Positions 7,425-16,118 of a DNA stretch of 35,522 nt are shown here, in pieces. Numbering within the stretch: the stretch's first letter is position 1; each line of letters opens with the position of its first letter. The notes beneath the pieces were generated by a model. It was given only the letters and a program-made list of their open reading frames with translations, ran no database searches and was not told the DNA's origin. Source of the DNA: Oscillochloris sp. ZM17-4 (GTDB lineage: Bacteria > Chloroflexota > Chloroflexia > Chloroflexales > Chloroflexaceae); contig NZ_JAIEWN010000054.1 in NCBI RefSeq assembly GCF_019599295.1, positions 1 to 35,522 on the forward strand, written 5' to 3'. The position numbers and the translations under genes were made by a program.

Positions 7425-9299
7425 TCAGCTGAAGAAGGCGAGATCCTCGCGCTCGACGGTCGGCACCAGCACGGAGCGGTCGAGGTAGCGGTTGCCGCGC
7501 TCGCACGAGGTCTCCGGGGCGAAGAGGCAGGCGTGGCATGCGGCCGCGTGGACGGTAGTGCCGCGCCGGCTGGGCTCGTGCTCGGCGCAGAGCGGGTCGG
7601 AGGCGCACTGGGCCGCGTCGCGCATGGCCGTCTGGAGGTGCCGGCGCAGCTCGTCCGGCTCGCCCAAACCCACCAGGCCGCCCAGCGTGCCCTCGCTGTC
7701 CGGGGCGGCCGTGTAGATCAGCACGCCGGCCATCGGCTCGGGACGGCCCTCGGTCTCGTTCGGGCCGCGCGCGTAGATGCGCTCGCGCAGGCTGGCCGCG
7801 TTGTAGCCGCACTCCAGCACCAGCTGGCGCATCAGGACGTGGGCGAAGGTGTGCAGCAGGACGTAGCGCATGCCGGGGAAGTCGGCCTCGGGCGGGGTGA
7901 TGCGCCGCGCCCGCCGCCAGCTGGTGTGTGAGGCGAGAAACTGCTCCTTGCGGCGCTCGGTGGTCGCGCCGGTGAGCCAGCCCTGGATGGCGGCCTCGTC
8001 GAACTGGATGAAGATGCCCTCCCCGCGCACCTCAGCGGCGGGCACCCAGGTTGGCGCGCGTCGGGCGAGTGGCATCCGTCGCTGGCCGCTGTCCTCCGGG
8101 TTCACGCCCAGCTCGCCCGGCGCGTCGATCCGCGTGAAGCCGATCAGCGCCCGCACCTCGCGCAGCCGCTCGACCAGCACCACCCGCGCGATGCGCGGGT
8201 CGAATCCCTGCGGCACCGCCACCTCGCGCAGGCGGAAGTCTTTGGAGGGCGTGTGACTGGCGGGGTGGGCGAACTGCTCCCACTCGCGCCCCTTGAGGTC
8301 GGCGGGGTCGTCTTGCTCGCCCTGCTGCTCCTGCCCGCGCCGCTGCTCAATCGCCTGAAAAATCTCGCTGTCGCGGTAGCCGATGAAATCGCCGAAGGGG
8401 TTGGGCGTCATCGCGCGCATCAGGGTGATGAACTGCTCGCTGGGCACCTGCTGGAGGCTGGTCCACTTGCTCTCGATGAGCTGGGCCAGCTTGACCGACT
8501 CGGTGGGGATGGCCAGGGCGATCACGGTGTCGCCGAACCAGAGGTTCGAGGCCCCGAGCAGGATGGCCCGCACCTGCTGGTCGCAGCCACGCGGGTCAAA
8601 GTCGCGCAGGTGCGGGCGTCGCCCGCGACACTGCGGCATGCGCGCCCGGCCCTCCTCGCCGAACGCCTCCGAGAGGCGGCGAGTTTTCTTGCAGGTGTCG
8701 CAGCTCAGGACGAGGTCGCGGGCCTCGCCGCTGGGGCCGAACTCAATCAGGCGCAGCTGGGTCGCGCAGTCGGTGGGGCCGCGATGCACAAACTCCACCC
8801 ACGGGAAGTCGTCGAGGTGCCCGTGCTCGCAGGCCACCAGGAAGCGCGCCGGGACGACCACCGGCTCCTTGGCCTTCTCGCAGCCGCTGTGGACGTAGCG
8901 GGTGCGGTCGGGGTGGTAGGGGTCTTCCTTGGGGGTGAACAGGCCGGTGCTGAGCGGCGAGAGCTGCTGGCAGCGCGGACAAAGCATCCAGCGCGGGAAG
9001 AGCGCGACCGGAATGCCGATGCGGGCCAGGGTGCTGAAGGGGTCAACCGGCCCGCTGCCCGGCGGCAGGGCGGGCGGGGCGAGGAGTTGCTGCACCTGGC
9101 TGCCGAGCTGGGCGCGCACCGCGCGCAGCAGGCGCTCCTCGTCGATCACGCGGGAGATGCCGCCGTCCACCGTCCAGTCGTCCAGGCCCATGACCAGCAC
9201 CGAGAGGTGCGGCAGATCGACGAGGGCGCCCACGCCGTAGCTGAAGATGACCTGGCTGGGGCGCACTTCGCCGACGCGGGGATGTTTCATCGGTGGCAT
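7425..9299 (-). CDS. drmB: DISARM DUF1998 protein DrmB
   Basis: 624 residues. The family start RPSQVIFSYGVGALVDLPHL (residues 13-32) is clear. Zinc-type Cys/His clusters follow: CPRC (107-110), C140, CEHGHLDDFPW (157-167), CDTC (200-203), C224 and C239. A C-terminal C-x2-C...C box (ACHACLFAPETSC) resembles the DUF1998 zinc region. DrmB forms the DrmAB complex that senses unmethylated, 5'-overhang DNA in studied DISARM systems. The ATG overlaps the drmA TAA stop by one base (TAATG at 9297-9301), which argues for fixed stoichiometry with DrmA. Confidence 0.9.
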   Translation of the reverse strand: MPPMKHPRVGEVRPSQVIFSYGVGALVDLPHLSVLVMGLDDWTVDGGISRVIDEERLLRAVRAQLGSQVQQLLAPPALPPGSGPVDPFSTLARIGIPVALFPRWMLCPRCQQLSPLSTGLFTPKEDPYHPDRTRYVHSGCEKAKEPVVVPARFLVACEHGHLDDFPWVEFVHRGPTDCATQLRLIEFGPSGEARDLVLSCDTCKKTRRLSEAFGEEGRARMPQCRGRRPHLRDFDPRGCDQQVRAILLGASNLWFGDTVIALAIPTESVKLAQLIESKWTSLQQVPSEQFITLMRAMTPNPFGDFIGYRDSEIFQAIEQRRGQEQQGEQDDPADLKGREWEQFAHPASHTPSKDFRLREVAVPQGFDPRIARVVLVERLREVRALIGFTRIDAPGELGVNPEDSGQRRMPLARRAPTWVPAAEVRGEGIFIQFDEAAIQGWLTGATTERRKEQFLASHTSWRRARRITPPEADFPGMRYVLLHTFAHVLMRQLVLECGYNAASLRERIYARGPNETEGRPEPMAGVLIYTAAPDSEGTLGGLVGLGEPDELRRHLQTAMRDAAQCASDPLCAEHEPSRRGTTVHAAACHACLFAPETSCERGNRYLDRSVLVPTVEREDLAFFS

Positions 9300-12200
9300 T
9301 AGTCCTCCTCGTCCTCGGTCGGCGCAGCGGCAGCGGGCGCGCCCTCCGTCGCGTACTGCCAGCGCTGGCCGCCCCCGTCGAGCCCGCCGTCCTCCAGGAT
9401 GAGGTTGACGGTCGGCTCCACGTCGCGCAGCGAGTTTAGGCAGGCGAACAGCGACCAGTCACCATCGCCGGGCGGGCTGAGCAGGCCGACGGTATCGCCG
9501 CCGGCGCGCTGGTAGCCGAGCTTGGCGCTCACGGTGGCGGCGATGCGGGCCTGCCAGTAATCGAGCCGCTCGGTGATCGCGCTCTGGATCAGCCCGGCCC
9601 GCTTCGGCCCGTCGATGGCCTCGGCCCGCCGCACGATGGTGGCCACGGCCTCCGCCATGCCCTCGTCGCTGCGGCTGAGCCGGCCCGCGCCGAGGTTCGG
9701 GTTGTAGGTCGGCGCGCCGATGCGGGCCAGGGCGACCAGCACCCCGCTCAGTCCGCGGTCGAGGGCGCGCGGCGAGAAGGGCGTCACCGAGAGGGCCTCG
9801 ACGTGCTGGTAGAAGGTGGCGTGGTAGTGGGTGAAGCGCTCGTAGTGGCTCAGGTCGCGCGGCCTGGCCCAGTTGTAGATCGTCGCGACGAGGCCGGGGT
9901 GCTGGCGGCCGACGCGGCTGGTGGCCTGGATGTACTCGGCGGTGGATTTGGGCTGGCCGGCGACGAGCATCAGGCCCAGCCGGCTGACATCGACGCCGAC
10001 CGAGATCATGTTGGTCGCCAGCAGGACATCGACGGGGAACTGCGCTGGGGCGCGCTTGCGGCCCTTCTCCGGGCGCAGCGCCGGGTCGAAGGGTGCCTCC
10101 AGGCGATCCAGCATCTCGGGGATGTCCGCCGCGCTCAGGCGCGAGGTCAGCTCGCGGACGCTCCAGACGTCGAGGAAGCGCGTGGGCAGGCCGCGCTGGT
10201 GCATCTTTTTCAGGCGGGTGCTGACCGTGTCATCGACGGCGCGGCGCATCGCGGCCAGCTCGCGCAGGGCGTTGAAGTAGCCCACCAGGGTCATGTAGGG
10301 ATCCGCGCCGCGCATGGCGGTCTCGTAGAGCTGCTGGGCGGCGGCGAGGAAGGCGACATACGACTGAATGAGCGCGGTCTTGTGGCGGATGCCGGGCGCG
10401 CAGATACCCAGGTAGCGTCGGCCAGGATAGGCGTCGCTGGGCGGGCGCGGGATGGCGAAGCAGGTGTCGCCGGCGTCGAGGCCCTGGGGTGGGAAGATCG
10501 CAACGTTGCGCAGGAACAGGCTATGCACCTGCTGGTCGGCCCGGCGGATCGTCGCGGTGGAGGCGATCAGCTTGGAGCGCACCCGCAGGCCGTCCAGCTC
10601 CCAGCTGGCCAGCTGATCGACCGCTGCCTCGTAGAGCCCGACGAGCGTGCCCAGCGGCCCGCTGATCAGGTGCAGCTCGTCCTGGATGATCAGATCGGGC
10701 GGGCGCAGCGGGGTCGCCGGGAGCACGCGGGCGGGGCCGTGCCTGCCGCCCTTGATCGCGGGGTGGCTCTGGGCCGGGTGGTCGGTGTCGGGGGTCAGGT
10801 AGCCGTGCCGCTCGCAGTAGCCATTTACCTGGCCGAAGAGCGCGGCCACCCGCCCGTTCCAGGGCATCTGGGCGAACTTGTCCACGGTGGCGATCAGCAG
10901 GGCGGGCAGGCGGTGGTAGATCTCCTCATCGACCACGAGCACTGGCAGGCCCTCGCCGTCGGATTGGCGGGCGTTGAAGGGGCAGTGGTTCATCAGGCTG
11001 CCGCAGTACATGAGCACGCGGCTGCGGCCCTGCTCGGGCAGTTCGGCGGTGAGGTCGCGCCCAGGGTCAATCGGCGTGCCGCACCAGGGGCAGTGCTTGA
11101 GCTGGGCGGGGCTGCCGCCGCCTGCGTTGCCGCCCTTCTTGAGCTGCTTGATCGCCTCGTCGGCGTCCTCGACCCAGTTGGGCGTGGAGCGCTGGCCGAC
11201 CCACAGGCCGAGGCGGAAGGGCTCGTCGCCCCAGCGGGCCGGGTCCTCGCGGCGGATGACCTCGCAGGCGCAGATCAGGGTGGCGGCGCGCTGGAACTGC
11301 TGGAGGGTGAGCAGGCGTAGGGTGTAGCGCATCAGCACGGCCACGCCGGTCATGCCGCTGCGCCCGCCGACCACGCCCTGGAGCCGCCGGATGCCCAGGG
11401 TGTAGGCGGTCAGGCCGAGGTAGGCTTCGGTCTTACCGCCGCCGGTGGGGAACCAGAGCAGGTCGGCGAGCGCGGTGGCCGGGTCGCCAGCGCGGTCCTG
11501 CGTCGGGGTGGCGCGGTCGGGGTGGCGCGGGTCGGTGAGGGCGGGCAGGTTGATCAGCATGAATCCGAGCTGGAAGGCCCGCCATGCGTGGTCTTCTGGC
11601 CGGTCAAAGTCTGCGGGGGCCTTCTTCTCGCCCCGGCGCACCGAGGCGGCGTAGAGCGAGCGGGTGCGCTGGAGGGCCATGGCGCGGTTGGCGAAGCGGA
11701 AGGCGCTGGCGGCCTGCGGGTTGGTGTCGAGCAGCGTGATGCCCTCGCGGATGCGCGCCAGGGCCAGCCGGCAGTGGCGCAGCGACTCTTCTCCGGCGCT
11801 GATAAACGGCACCAGGTCAGGCGTTGGCGTCTGGAGCCGGGCCTCCTGGCGGGCGATCCAGTCGGCGTAGACGGCGGCGAGCGGGGCGAGGTGTGCGGCG
11901 AACTGGCCATCGGGCACAGCGGCCAGCGCGGCCATATCGACGGTCAGATCCGCGAGGCGGGCGAAGCCGGGGTCGGCGGGCGTCGGCTGGGTGGTCTGGG
12001 GTACGTCATAGGTCGGCAGCACCACCGTGCGCACGGCGACCGCGCTGTCGTGGATGCGCTGGCCGTCCGCGTCACGGGCGGGGGTCGCATCGACCGCGAC
12101 GCCGTGGCCGACCGCGAACTCGACCTCGTTGCGGTAGAGCATCGCGGTGCGCTGGTCCTCCAGGTCGAGCTGGTCGCCGGGGAGCGGGCGGCGGCGGAAG

Positions 12201-13198
12201 ATCGCGGCGTGGTCGGGCGCGGTGATGGACAGCTCGGGCTGGAAGACCCAGGCGCCATCCTTGTTGCGGGGCGGCTCCTCCTGGCCGTTGACCAGGAAGA
12301 GGGTGACGATCCACGCGCCCAGGCGCTTGCGGATCACGCCCTGGAGCGTGACGCCGGGATGTGCCTCGCTGATCGCCTGCGGTGCGATCTTGCCGTGGCG
12401 CAGCGTGATCGCGGGCAGGGCGACGACCACCGGCGTGCGCTTCCAGGGGTGGTGGTAGCTGCCGTCGGGCCGCCGGAAGCGATCTTCTTTGATCTCGACC
12501 CGCGCATAGTGCCCCCAGCGCACCGTCACCGTGATCGCGGTGGCCTCCAGGGCGACGGCGAAGGTCAGGCCGATGGAGGAGGGCAGCATGGCGGTGGTCG
12601 CCTTGGGCGGCGGGGCGTCGCTCGCGCCGTCCTCGCCATCGCTGCCGCCGAGGTCGCCGTCGTCGTACTCCTCGGGGATGCCGCTGCTGGCGCGCGGGGC
12701 GAGCATGCCGACCAGATAGCGCCCGCGCACGGTCGCCTCGTCCAGCACCTCCTCGGGGCCGCCCCAGGGGCCGAGCAGCTGGCGGACGACCATGTCTTCG
12801 AGCTGATCGCGCAGGTTGAGGGTCTGGGGTTCAGGGCTCAGGGTTCGGATGACGCTCGGTGATGGTTCGGGTGATGATGGTGTCACACGAATCTCGCTTT
12901 GCGCATCCTCCTGACCCCTGACCCCTGACCCCTGACCCCTGCCATGTCGTCGGTCGAGCCAGGCGATGAGCTGCTCGCCGAGGGCGGGGCTGAGGGTGGT
13001 CGCGTCGATCACCTCGCCGAGCTCGGCGATGTCCCAGCTGGCGGGGATGGCGGCGAGCAGGAACTCCAGCTGCTCAGGGGCCAGCGACTCAACCCCGCTG
13101 CCGTCGAGGGCGATCTCGCCACGGGCTAGGCGCCCGCCGATCTCGGCGATTGCGCCCGGCCCACGTTTCAGAATGCTAGAAAGCTTGATGCGATTCAT
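9299..13198 (-). CDS. drmA: DISARM helicase DrmA
   Basis: 1299-residue SF2 helicase. Walker A is FPTGGGKTEAYLGL (583-596), the DExx box is IIQDELHLISG (837-847), motif III is STATI, and the C-terminal lobe has LLATNMISVGVDVSRLG followed by QATSRVGR. A Cys cluster (HCPWCGTP, YCGSLMNHCPF; residues 702-741) sits between the motifs and probably binds zinc. DrmA with DrmB loads on DNA and blocks or degrades unmethylated phage genomes. Its ATG overlaps the preceding UvrD-fusion stop by four bases (ATGA, 13195-13198). Residues about 86-128 form a Ser/Pro/Gln-rich linker translated from G-rich heptad repeats and are probably not needed for the fold. Confidence 0.92.
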   Translation of the reverse strand: MNRIKLSSILKRGPGAIAEIGGRLARGEIALDGSGVESLAPEQLEFLLAAIPASWDIAELGEVIDATTLSPALGEQLIAWLDRRHGRGQGSGVRGQEDAQSEIRVTPSSPEPSPSVIRTLSPEPQTLNLRDQLEDMVVRQLLGPWGGPEEVLDEATVRGRYLVGMLAPRASSGIPEEYDDGDLGGSDGEDGASDAPPPKATTAMLPSSIGLTFAVALEATAITVTVRWGHYARVEIKEDRFRRPDGSYHHPWKRTPVVVALPAITLRHGKIAPQAISEAHPGVTLQGVIRKRLGAWIVTLFLVNGQEEPPRNKDGAWVFQPELSITAPDHAAIFRRRPLPGDQLDLEDQRTAMLYRNEVEFAVGHGVAVDATPARDADGQRIHDSAVAVRTVVLPTYDVPQTTQPTPADPGFARLADLTVDMAALAAVPDGQFAAHLAPLAAVYADWIARQEARLQTPTPDLVPFISAGEESLRHCRLALARIREGITLLDTNPQAASAFRFANRAMALQRTRSLYAASVRRGEKKAPADFDRPEDHAWRAFQLGFMLINLPALTDPRHPDRATPTQDRAGDPATALADLLWFPTGGGKTEAYLGLTAYTLGIRRLQGVVGGRSGMTGVAVLMRYTLRLLTLQQFQRAATLICACEVIRREDPARWGDEPFRLGLWVGQRSTPNWVEDADEAIKQLKKGGNAGGGSPAQLKHCPWCGTPIDPGRDLTAELPEQGRSRVLMYCGSLMNHCPFNARQSDGEGLPVLVVDEEIYHRLPALLIATVDKFAQMPWNGRVAALFGQVNGYCERHGYLTPDTDHPAQSHPAIKGGRHGPARVLPATPLRPPDLIIQDELHLISGPLGTLVGLYEAAVDQLASWELDGLRVRSKLIASTATIRRADQQVHSLFLRNVAIFPPQGLDAGDTCFAIPRPPSDAYPGRRYLGICAPGIRHKTALIQSYVAFLAAAQQLYETAMRGADPYMTLVGYFNALRELAAMRRAVDDTVSTRLKKMHQRGLPTRFLDVWSVRELTSRLSAADIPEMLDRLEAPFDPALRPEKGRKRAPAQFPVDVLLATNMISVGVDVSRLGLMLVAGQPKSTAEYIQATSRVGRQHPGLVATIYNWARPRDLSHYERFTHYHATFYQHVEALSVTPFSPRALDRGLSGVLVALARIGAPTYNPNLGAGRLSRSDEGMAEAVATIVRRAEAIDGPKRAGLIQSAITERLDYWQARIAATVSAKLGYQRAGGDTVGLLSPPGDGDWSLFACLNSLRDVEPTVNLILEDGGLDGGGQRWQYATEGAPAAAAPTEDEED
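12815..12943. repeat. G-rich heptad and tandem repeat insert within drmA
   Basis: Four exact copies of GACCCCT run from 12911 to 12938. Degenerate copies of GGTTCAGGGCTCAGGG lie at about 12827-12845. On the coding strand the block is translated as a low-complexity linker (GQGSGVRGQE ... PSSPEPSPSV) that interrupts an otherwise conserved N-terminal region without breaking the frame. Confidence 0.7.
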
Positions 13199-15318
13199 TG
13201 TTCGTCCCTGGCCCAGGTCGGCGGCTGGAGCGGCTCCAAGAAGGGCGAGAGGGCATCGCGGGAGCCGCAGACAAGTAGTGCGCGCATGGCCCGCGAGCAG
13301 CCGACGAAGAACAGGCGGCGCTGCTCATCCTCCATCGCCGCCAGCTCATCGTCGGGATAGTCCGCGATCACGCGTGGGAAGCGCCCGGCGTCCAGGCCGA
13401 CCACGGCGACAAACGGGAACTCCAGCCCCTTGGCCGAGTGGATGGTGATCACCTTGACCTGCTGGGCGGTGATGTCGATCTGCTTGCCCGACTGGAAGAC
13501 CGCCGGTAGTCCCAGGTCGCTCAGGCGCCGGGCCAGGTTCTCGCCGGCATGTTTGCTCTGGCAGAGCACCGCGCCGCTGTGGGCGGGCAGCCGGTAGCGC
13601 TGGGCCGCCGCGCGGAAGAAGGCGCGGATCGCCTCCGCCTCCTCGGCGGTGTCGCCCACCAGCGTGATCGTCGGAGGGTCGCCCTGGTGCGCGGACGGCT
13701 CCTGGCTGAGGCTCTCGGCGTCGCCCGCCGCCGACCCGGTCAGAATGTCGGCGCAGGCGGTGATGATCTGCGCGGTGTTGCGGTAGTTTCGCCTGAGCAG
13801 GATCGTCCGCCCGGTCATGCGCAGGTCGGTGTGGACCTGACTCCAGCTGAAGCCGCGCTGGTAGAGCGACTGGGATGCGTCGGCGGTGAGGTAGACGTGC
13901 GCCAGCGAGGGCACCAGGTTGAGCAAGAAGCGCAGGGCCACCGGTGAGAGGTCTTGGGCCTCGTCGATCACCAGGGCCTGGTAGGGCTTCGGGTCGAGGG
14001 TGGCCGCGACCTCCAGCGCCCCGCGCCGGATCTGCTCGTTCAGCACGACGCCGTTGTCGCGCATCAGCGCGCGCCAGTGGACGTAGACTGCCCAGATCGC
14101 CGCGCGGACCGTCGCTTTGAGCGGGGTGCGCCGACCACGCCGCTCGACCGCCAGGTACGCCTCGGCGCTGCGGATGTCCCACGCCTCGATCACGCTCAGG
14201 AACTCCTGGAGCAGATAGTCGCGGCCGAGCTTCTCCAGCGCCGTCTGCCGCACCTGCCGGTCGAAGGCGTTGGTGGCGGGGATCTCCGCATCACGGAGCG
14301 CCGCGTCGAGCAGATCCAGGGCCTGACCCTCGGTGGCGAAGCTGGGCCAGCCCGACCCCTTGGCGAAGTAGTGAGCGGCCAGGCTATCGACCGTCGTCAC
14401 CTTCACGCCGCACTTCGCCGGCGGCTTGCCGAGCAGGTGGGTGAGCAACTGCTCGGAGTAGCCCACCAGGGCGTTGGTGTAGGTCGTGAAGAGGATCGGG
14501 GTCACGCCCTGGTCAATCAGGCGCTGCACGCGGTAGAGGGCCAGGGTGGACTTGCCGGTGCCAGGGCCGCCCTTGACCAGGGTCGGCCCGGCGCGATCCT
14601 GCGCGACGAGCTCGCGCTGCTCGGGGGTGAGGCGCAGCAGGAAGCTGCCCAGATCCTCCTCGGCGAAGCGCTCGACGGCCTCCGGCTCGGGCAGCACGAA
14701 CTCGGGCTGCGCGGCGATGGCGTCAAGGGCGCGCGGGAAGAGGTTGTCGAGAATACGGCTCAAGAAGCGCTCGGGGATCGTCAGCTCCAGCAGATCGTCC
14801 TCGGTGTGCGCGGCCAGGGCGGATGGCCGGTGGGCGACCGGGATCTGCCACTGGGCCAGCAGTTCATCGGTGAGGATGATAGGCAGGGGTGTCGGGATCG
14901 GGGGGTGGGGGTCGGGGATCGGAATCTCATCAAGGTTGGGGGCCGTGGTAAACGAACTGCCCGATCCCTGATCCCTAATCCCCGATCCCTGCGGCTGCGG
15001 CTCCAGCGCATCCGAGTCGGGAGCAACCGCAGGCAGCACCACATCCGGCAGGTCATCCGCAAAGGTGCGCTCGTCGCGCTTGCGCACGCTGAGCAGCTTG
15101 ACCCAGCCCTGGCCGATGCTGTAGAAGACCCGGTAGTCGCCGACGCGGGCGCGGTAGACGTTGGCAAAGCCCTTGAGCTTCTTGGCGTCGCCGTGGGCCG
15201 AGTGCGGCTCCTCAGCCAGCACCTTCAGCTTCTGTCCGACGAGCTTGCTGACGTGCTTCGGCAGGCCCAGGGACTCGTTGTAGAAGGTCGGGGTGAAGGA
15301 AAGCTCGTACGCTGGCAT
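13195..15318 (-). CDS. RelE/ParE-like domain fused to UvrD-type helicase
   Basis: 707 residues. Residues 1-90 match RelE/ParE-type small ribonuclease/toxin folds (KKLKGFANVYRARVGDYR, then KLLSVRKRDERTF). Residues about 108-148 are a repeat-derived linker. Residues about 225-700 form an SF1A UvrD/Rep-type helicase: GGPGTGKST (250-258), LVIDEAQDLSPV, RRNYRN and ITIHSAKGLEFP. The ATG at 15316-15318 with AGGAGA just upstream was chosen over an ATG 30 bases earlier. It is the first gene of the drmABC-mcrBC run and overlaps drmA as ATGA, so it is very likely co-produced with DISARM, although UvrD proteins are not part of the core definition. The toxin-like part may serve as RNA/DNA binding rather than as a toxin. 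Confidence 0.85.
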   Translation of the reverse strand: MPAYELSFTPTFYNESLGLPKHVSKLVGQKLKVLAEEPHSAHGDAKKLKGFANVYRARVGDYRVFYSIGQGWVKLLSVRKRDERTFADDLPDVVLPAVAPDSDALEPQPQGSGIRDQGSGSSFTTAPNLDEIPIPDPHPPIPTPLPIILTDELLAQWQIPVAHRPSALAAHTEDDLLELTIPERFLSRILDNLFPRALDAIAAQPEFVLPEPEAVERFAEEDLGSFLLRLTPEQRELVAQDRAGPTLVKGGPGTGKSTLALYRVQRLIDQGVTPILFTTYTNALVGYSEQLLTHLLGKPPAKCGVKVTTVDSLAAHYFAKGSGWPSFATEGQALDLLDAALRDAEIPATNAFDRQVRQTALEKLGRDYLLQEFLSVIEAWDIRSAEAYLAVERRGRRTPLKATVRAAIWAVYVHWRALMRDNGVVLNEQIRRGALEVAATLDPKPYQALVIDEAQDLSPVALRFLLNLVPSLAHVYLTADASQSLYQRGFSWSQVHTDLRMTGRTILLRRNYRNTAQIITACADILTGSAAGDAESLSQEPSAHQGDPPTITLVGDTAEEAEAIRAFFRAAAQRYRLPAHSGAVLCQSKHAGENLARRLSDLGLPAVFQSGKQIDITAQQVKVITIHSAKGLEFPFVAVVGLDAGRFPRVIADYPDDELAAMEDEQRRLFFVGCSRAMRALLVCGSRDALSPFLEPLQPPTWARDEQ
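14875..14997. repeat. Low-complexity repeat insert in the RelE-UvrD linker
   Basis: Units of the type GGGATCGGGGG (about 14895-14925) and GATCCCTGATCCCTAATCCC (about 14963-14990) are the same general class of short G-rich tandem repeat as in drmA. The translated product is a Gly/Ser/Pro/Ile-Pro-rich linker (QGSGIRDQGSG ... IPDPHPPIPTP) between the RelE-like and helicase parts. Confidence 0.6.
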
Positions 15319-15350
15319 GAGTCTCTCCTGGGCAGTCTGGATCTTCACTC

Positions 15351-15408
15351 AGTGTACCATGCGGATCGGCGCAGGTAGGCCTACGAGGCTAATCGTTTTG
15401 CTATTGTA
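15351..15408 (-). promoter_or_regulatory. Possible promoters before the RelE-UvrD/drmABC operon
   Basis: In the 138-base gap before the operon, the minus strand shows TGGTACACT (extended -10 type, TACACT at 15351-15356) 33 bases before the start codon, and TACAAT at 15403-15408. Neither has a convincing TTGACA-like -35 at 16-18 bases. The gap is AT-richer than the genes and is the only non-coding break of more than 100 bases between the CHAT module and drmABC. Confidence 0.3.
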
Positions 15409-15456
15409 ATGATCCGCTTTGGTGTCTTCTAACGATTTTCACCACTGAAGGCGTGC

Positions 15457-16092
15457 TTACGGGCGTACAACAAGGCATGGCTGACGTAGGAGTGCGAGGT
15501 CTGTGCTGAGTCCGGCCCTGAGCAGCGCGGCACCGGCCAGTGAGTATGGCTTTTTGAAGGAGATTGAGGATGGTGGCCCGCCGTCGATTACGGTCCCCTG
15601 CTGGAAGGCGCGGGCGGCCGCGAGCGCATCACCAGTGTGGGTGTGCCCTGCCTGCTTGTTTGAGACGAATGCCTCCCAGACGAGGAAATTTGCCTTGCCG
15701 CTCTCAAGTTCCGCCCAGCAAAATGTTAGTCGGACGGGCTCGGCAACGCCGGCAAGCTGCTCAAAGAGCCAGGCACACTGGGCCAGGCCAACGGCAAGCG
15801 CCCCTGAGCCTGCGCCAGCGCACCAGGCCCGGTTGCCCTCACCGGTTCGAGCAGAGGTCAGCTCCGCTGGGTCATCACGCAGATCGATAGCAAGGGGGCA
15901 CTCAAAGCCGATCGCGATTGGGTGCCTATCTCTAAGGTCGGCTTTAAGAAGGTTCGCGAGTGCTGCGAGGCTGGTGCCTGCGGTAACTTCCGTGTCCGCA
16001 TGGGAAGAAAGCCGACACCAGGCAAGGCGGCCCTTCTTCTCAGAGCCGATGTCGACGGCGTAGATCTGGAGTTGGGGGCTGTCATTGTGCAT
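15457..16092 (-). CDS. Predicted RNase H-fold protein (DUF429-like)
   Basis: 211 residues. The start IYAVDIGSEKKGRLAW and the second strand IGFECPLAIDL each place an acidic residue at a strand end as in RNase H-fold nucleases of the DUF429 group. Later come ARTGEGNRAWCAGAGSGAL, FLVWEAFVSNK, and HTHTGDALAAARAF with a third acidic residue. A metal-dependent nuclease or structural homologue is suggested, not proven. GGAG precedes the ATG. It lies 26 nt after the C39-like gene and is the last gene of the accessory module. Confidence 0.55.
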   Translation of the reverse strand: MHNDSPQLQIYAVDIGSEKKGRLAWCRLSSHADTEVTAGTSLAALANLLKADLRDRHPIAIGFECPLAIDLRDDPAELTSARTGEGNRAWCAGAGSGALAVGLAQCAWLFEQLAGVAEPVRLTFCWAELESGKANFLVWEAFVSNKQAGHTHTGDALAAARAFQQGTVIDGGPPSSISFKKPYSLAGAALLRAGLSTDLALLRQPCLVVRP

Positions 16093-16118
16093 TCTTAAGC
16101 TCCATATGGCAGGGTAGA

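Noticed and set aside
9803-11320. 505-codon open frame on the plus strand, opposite drmA
   Set aside because: It lies wholly antisense to conserved helicase motifs, and such long shadow frames are expected at about 75% G+C. No domain is recognisable.
11522-12862. 446-codon plus-strand open frame opposite drmA
   Set aside because: Antisense shadow of drmA with Arg/Gly/Ala-rich noise and no start signal.
12911-12938. Tandem heptads considered as a CRISPR array
   Set aside because: Units are 7 bases with no spacers, and no cas gene is present. It is a simple tandem repeat inside drmA.
13954-15378. 474-codon plus-strand open frame opposite the RelE-UvrD gene
   Set aside because: The opposite strand carries unambiguous helicase motifs; this frame has none.
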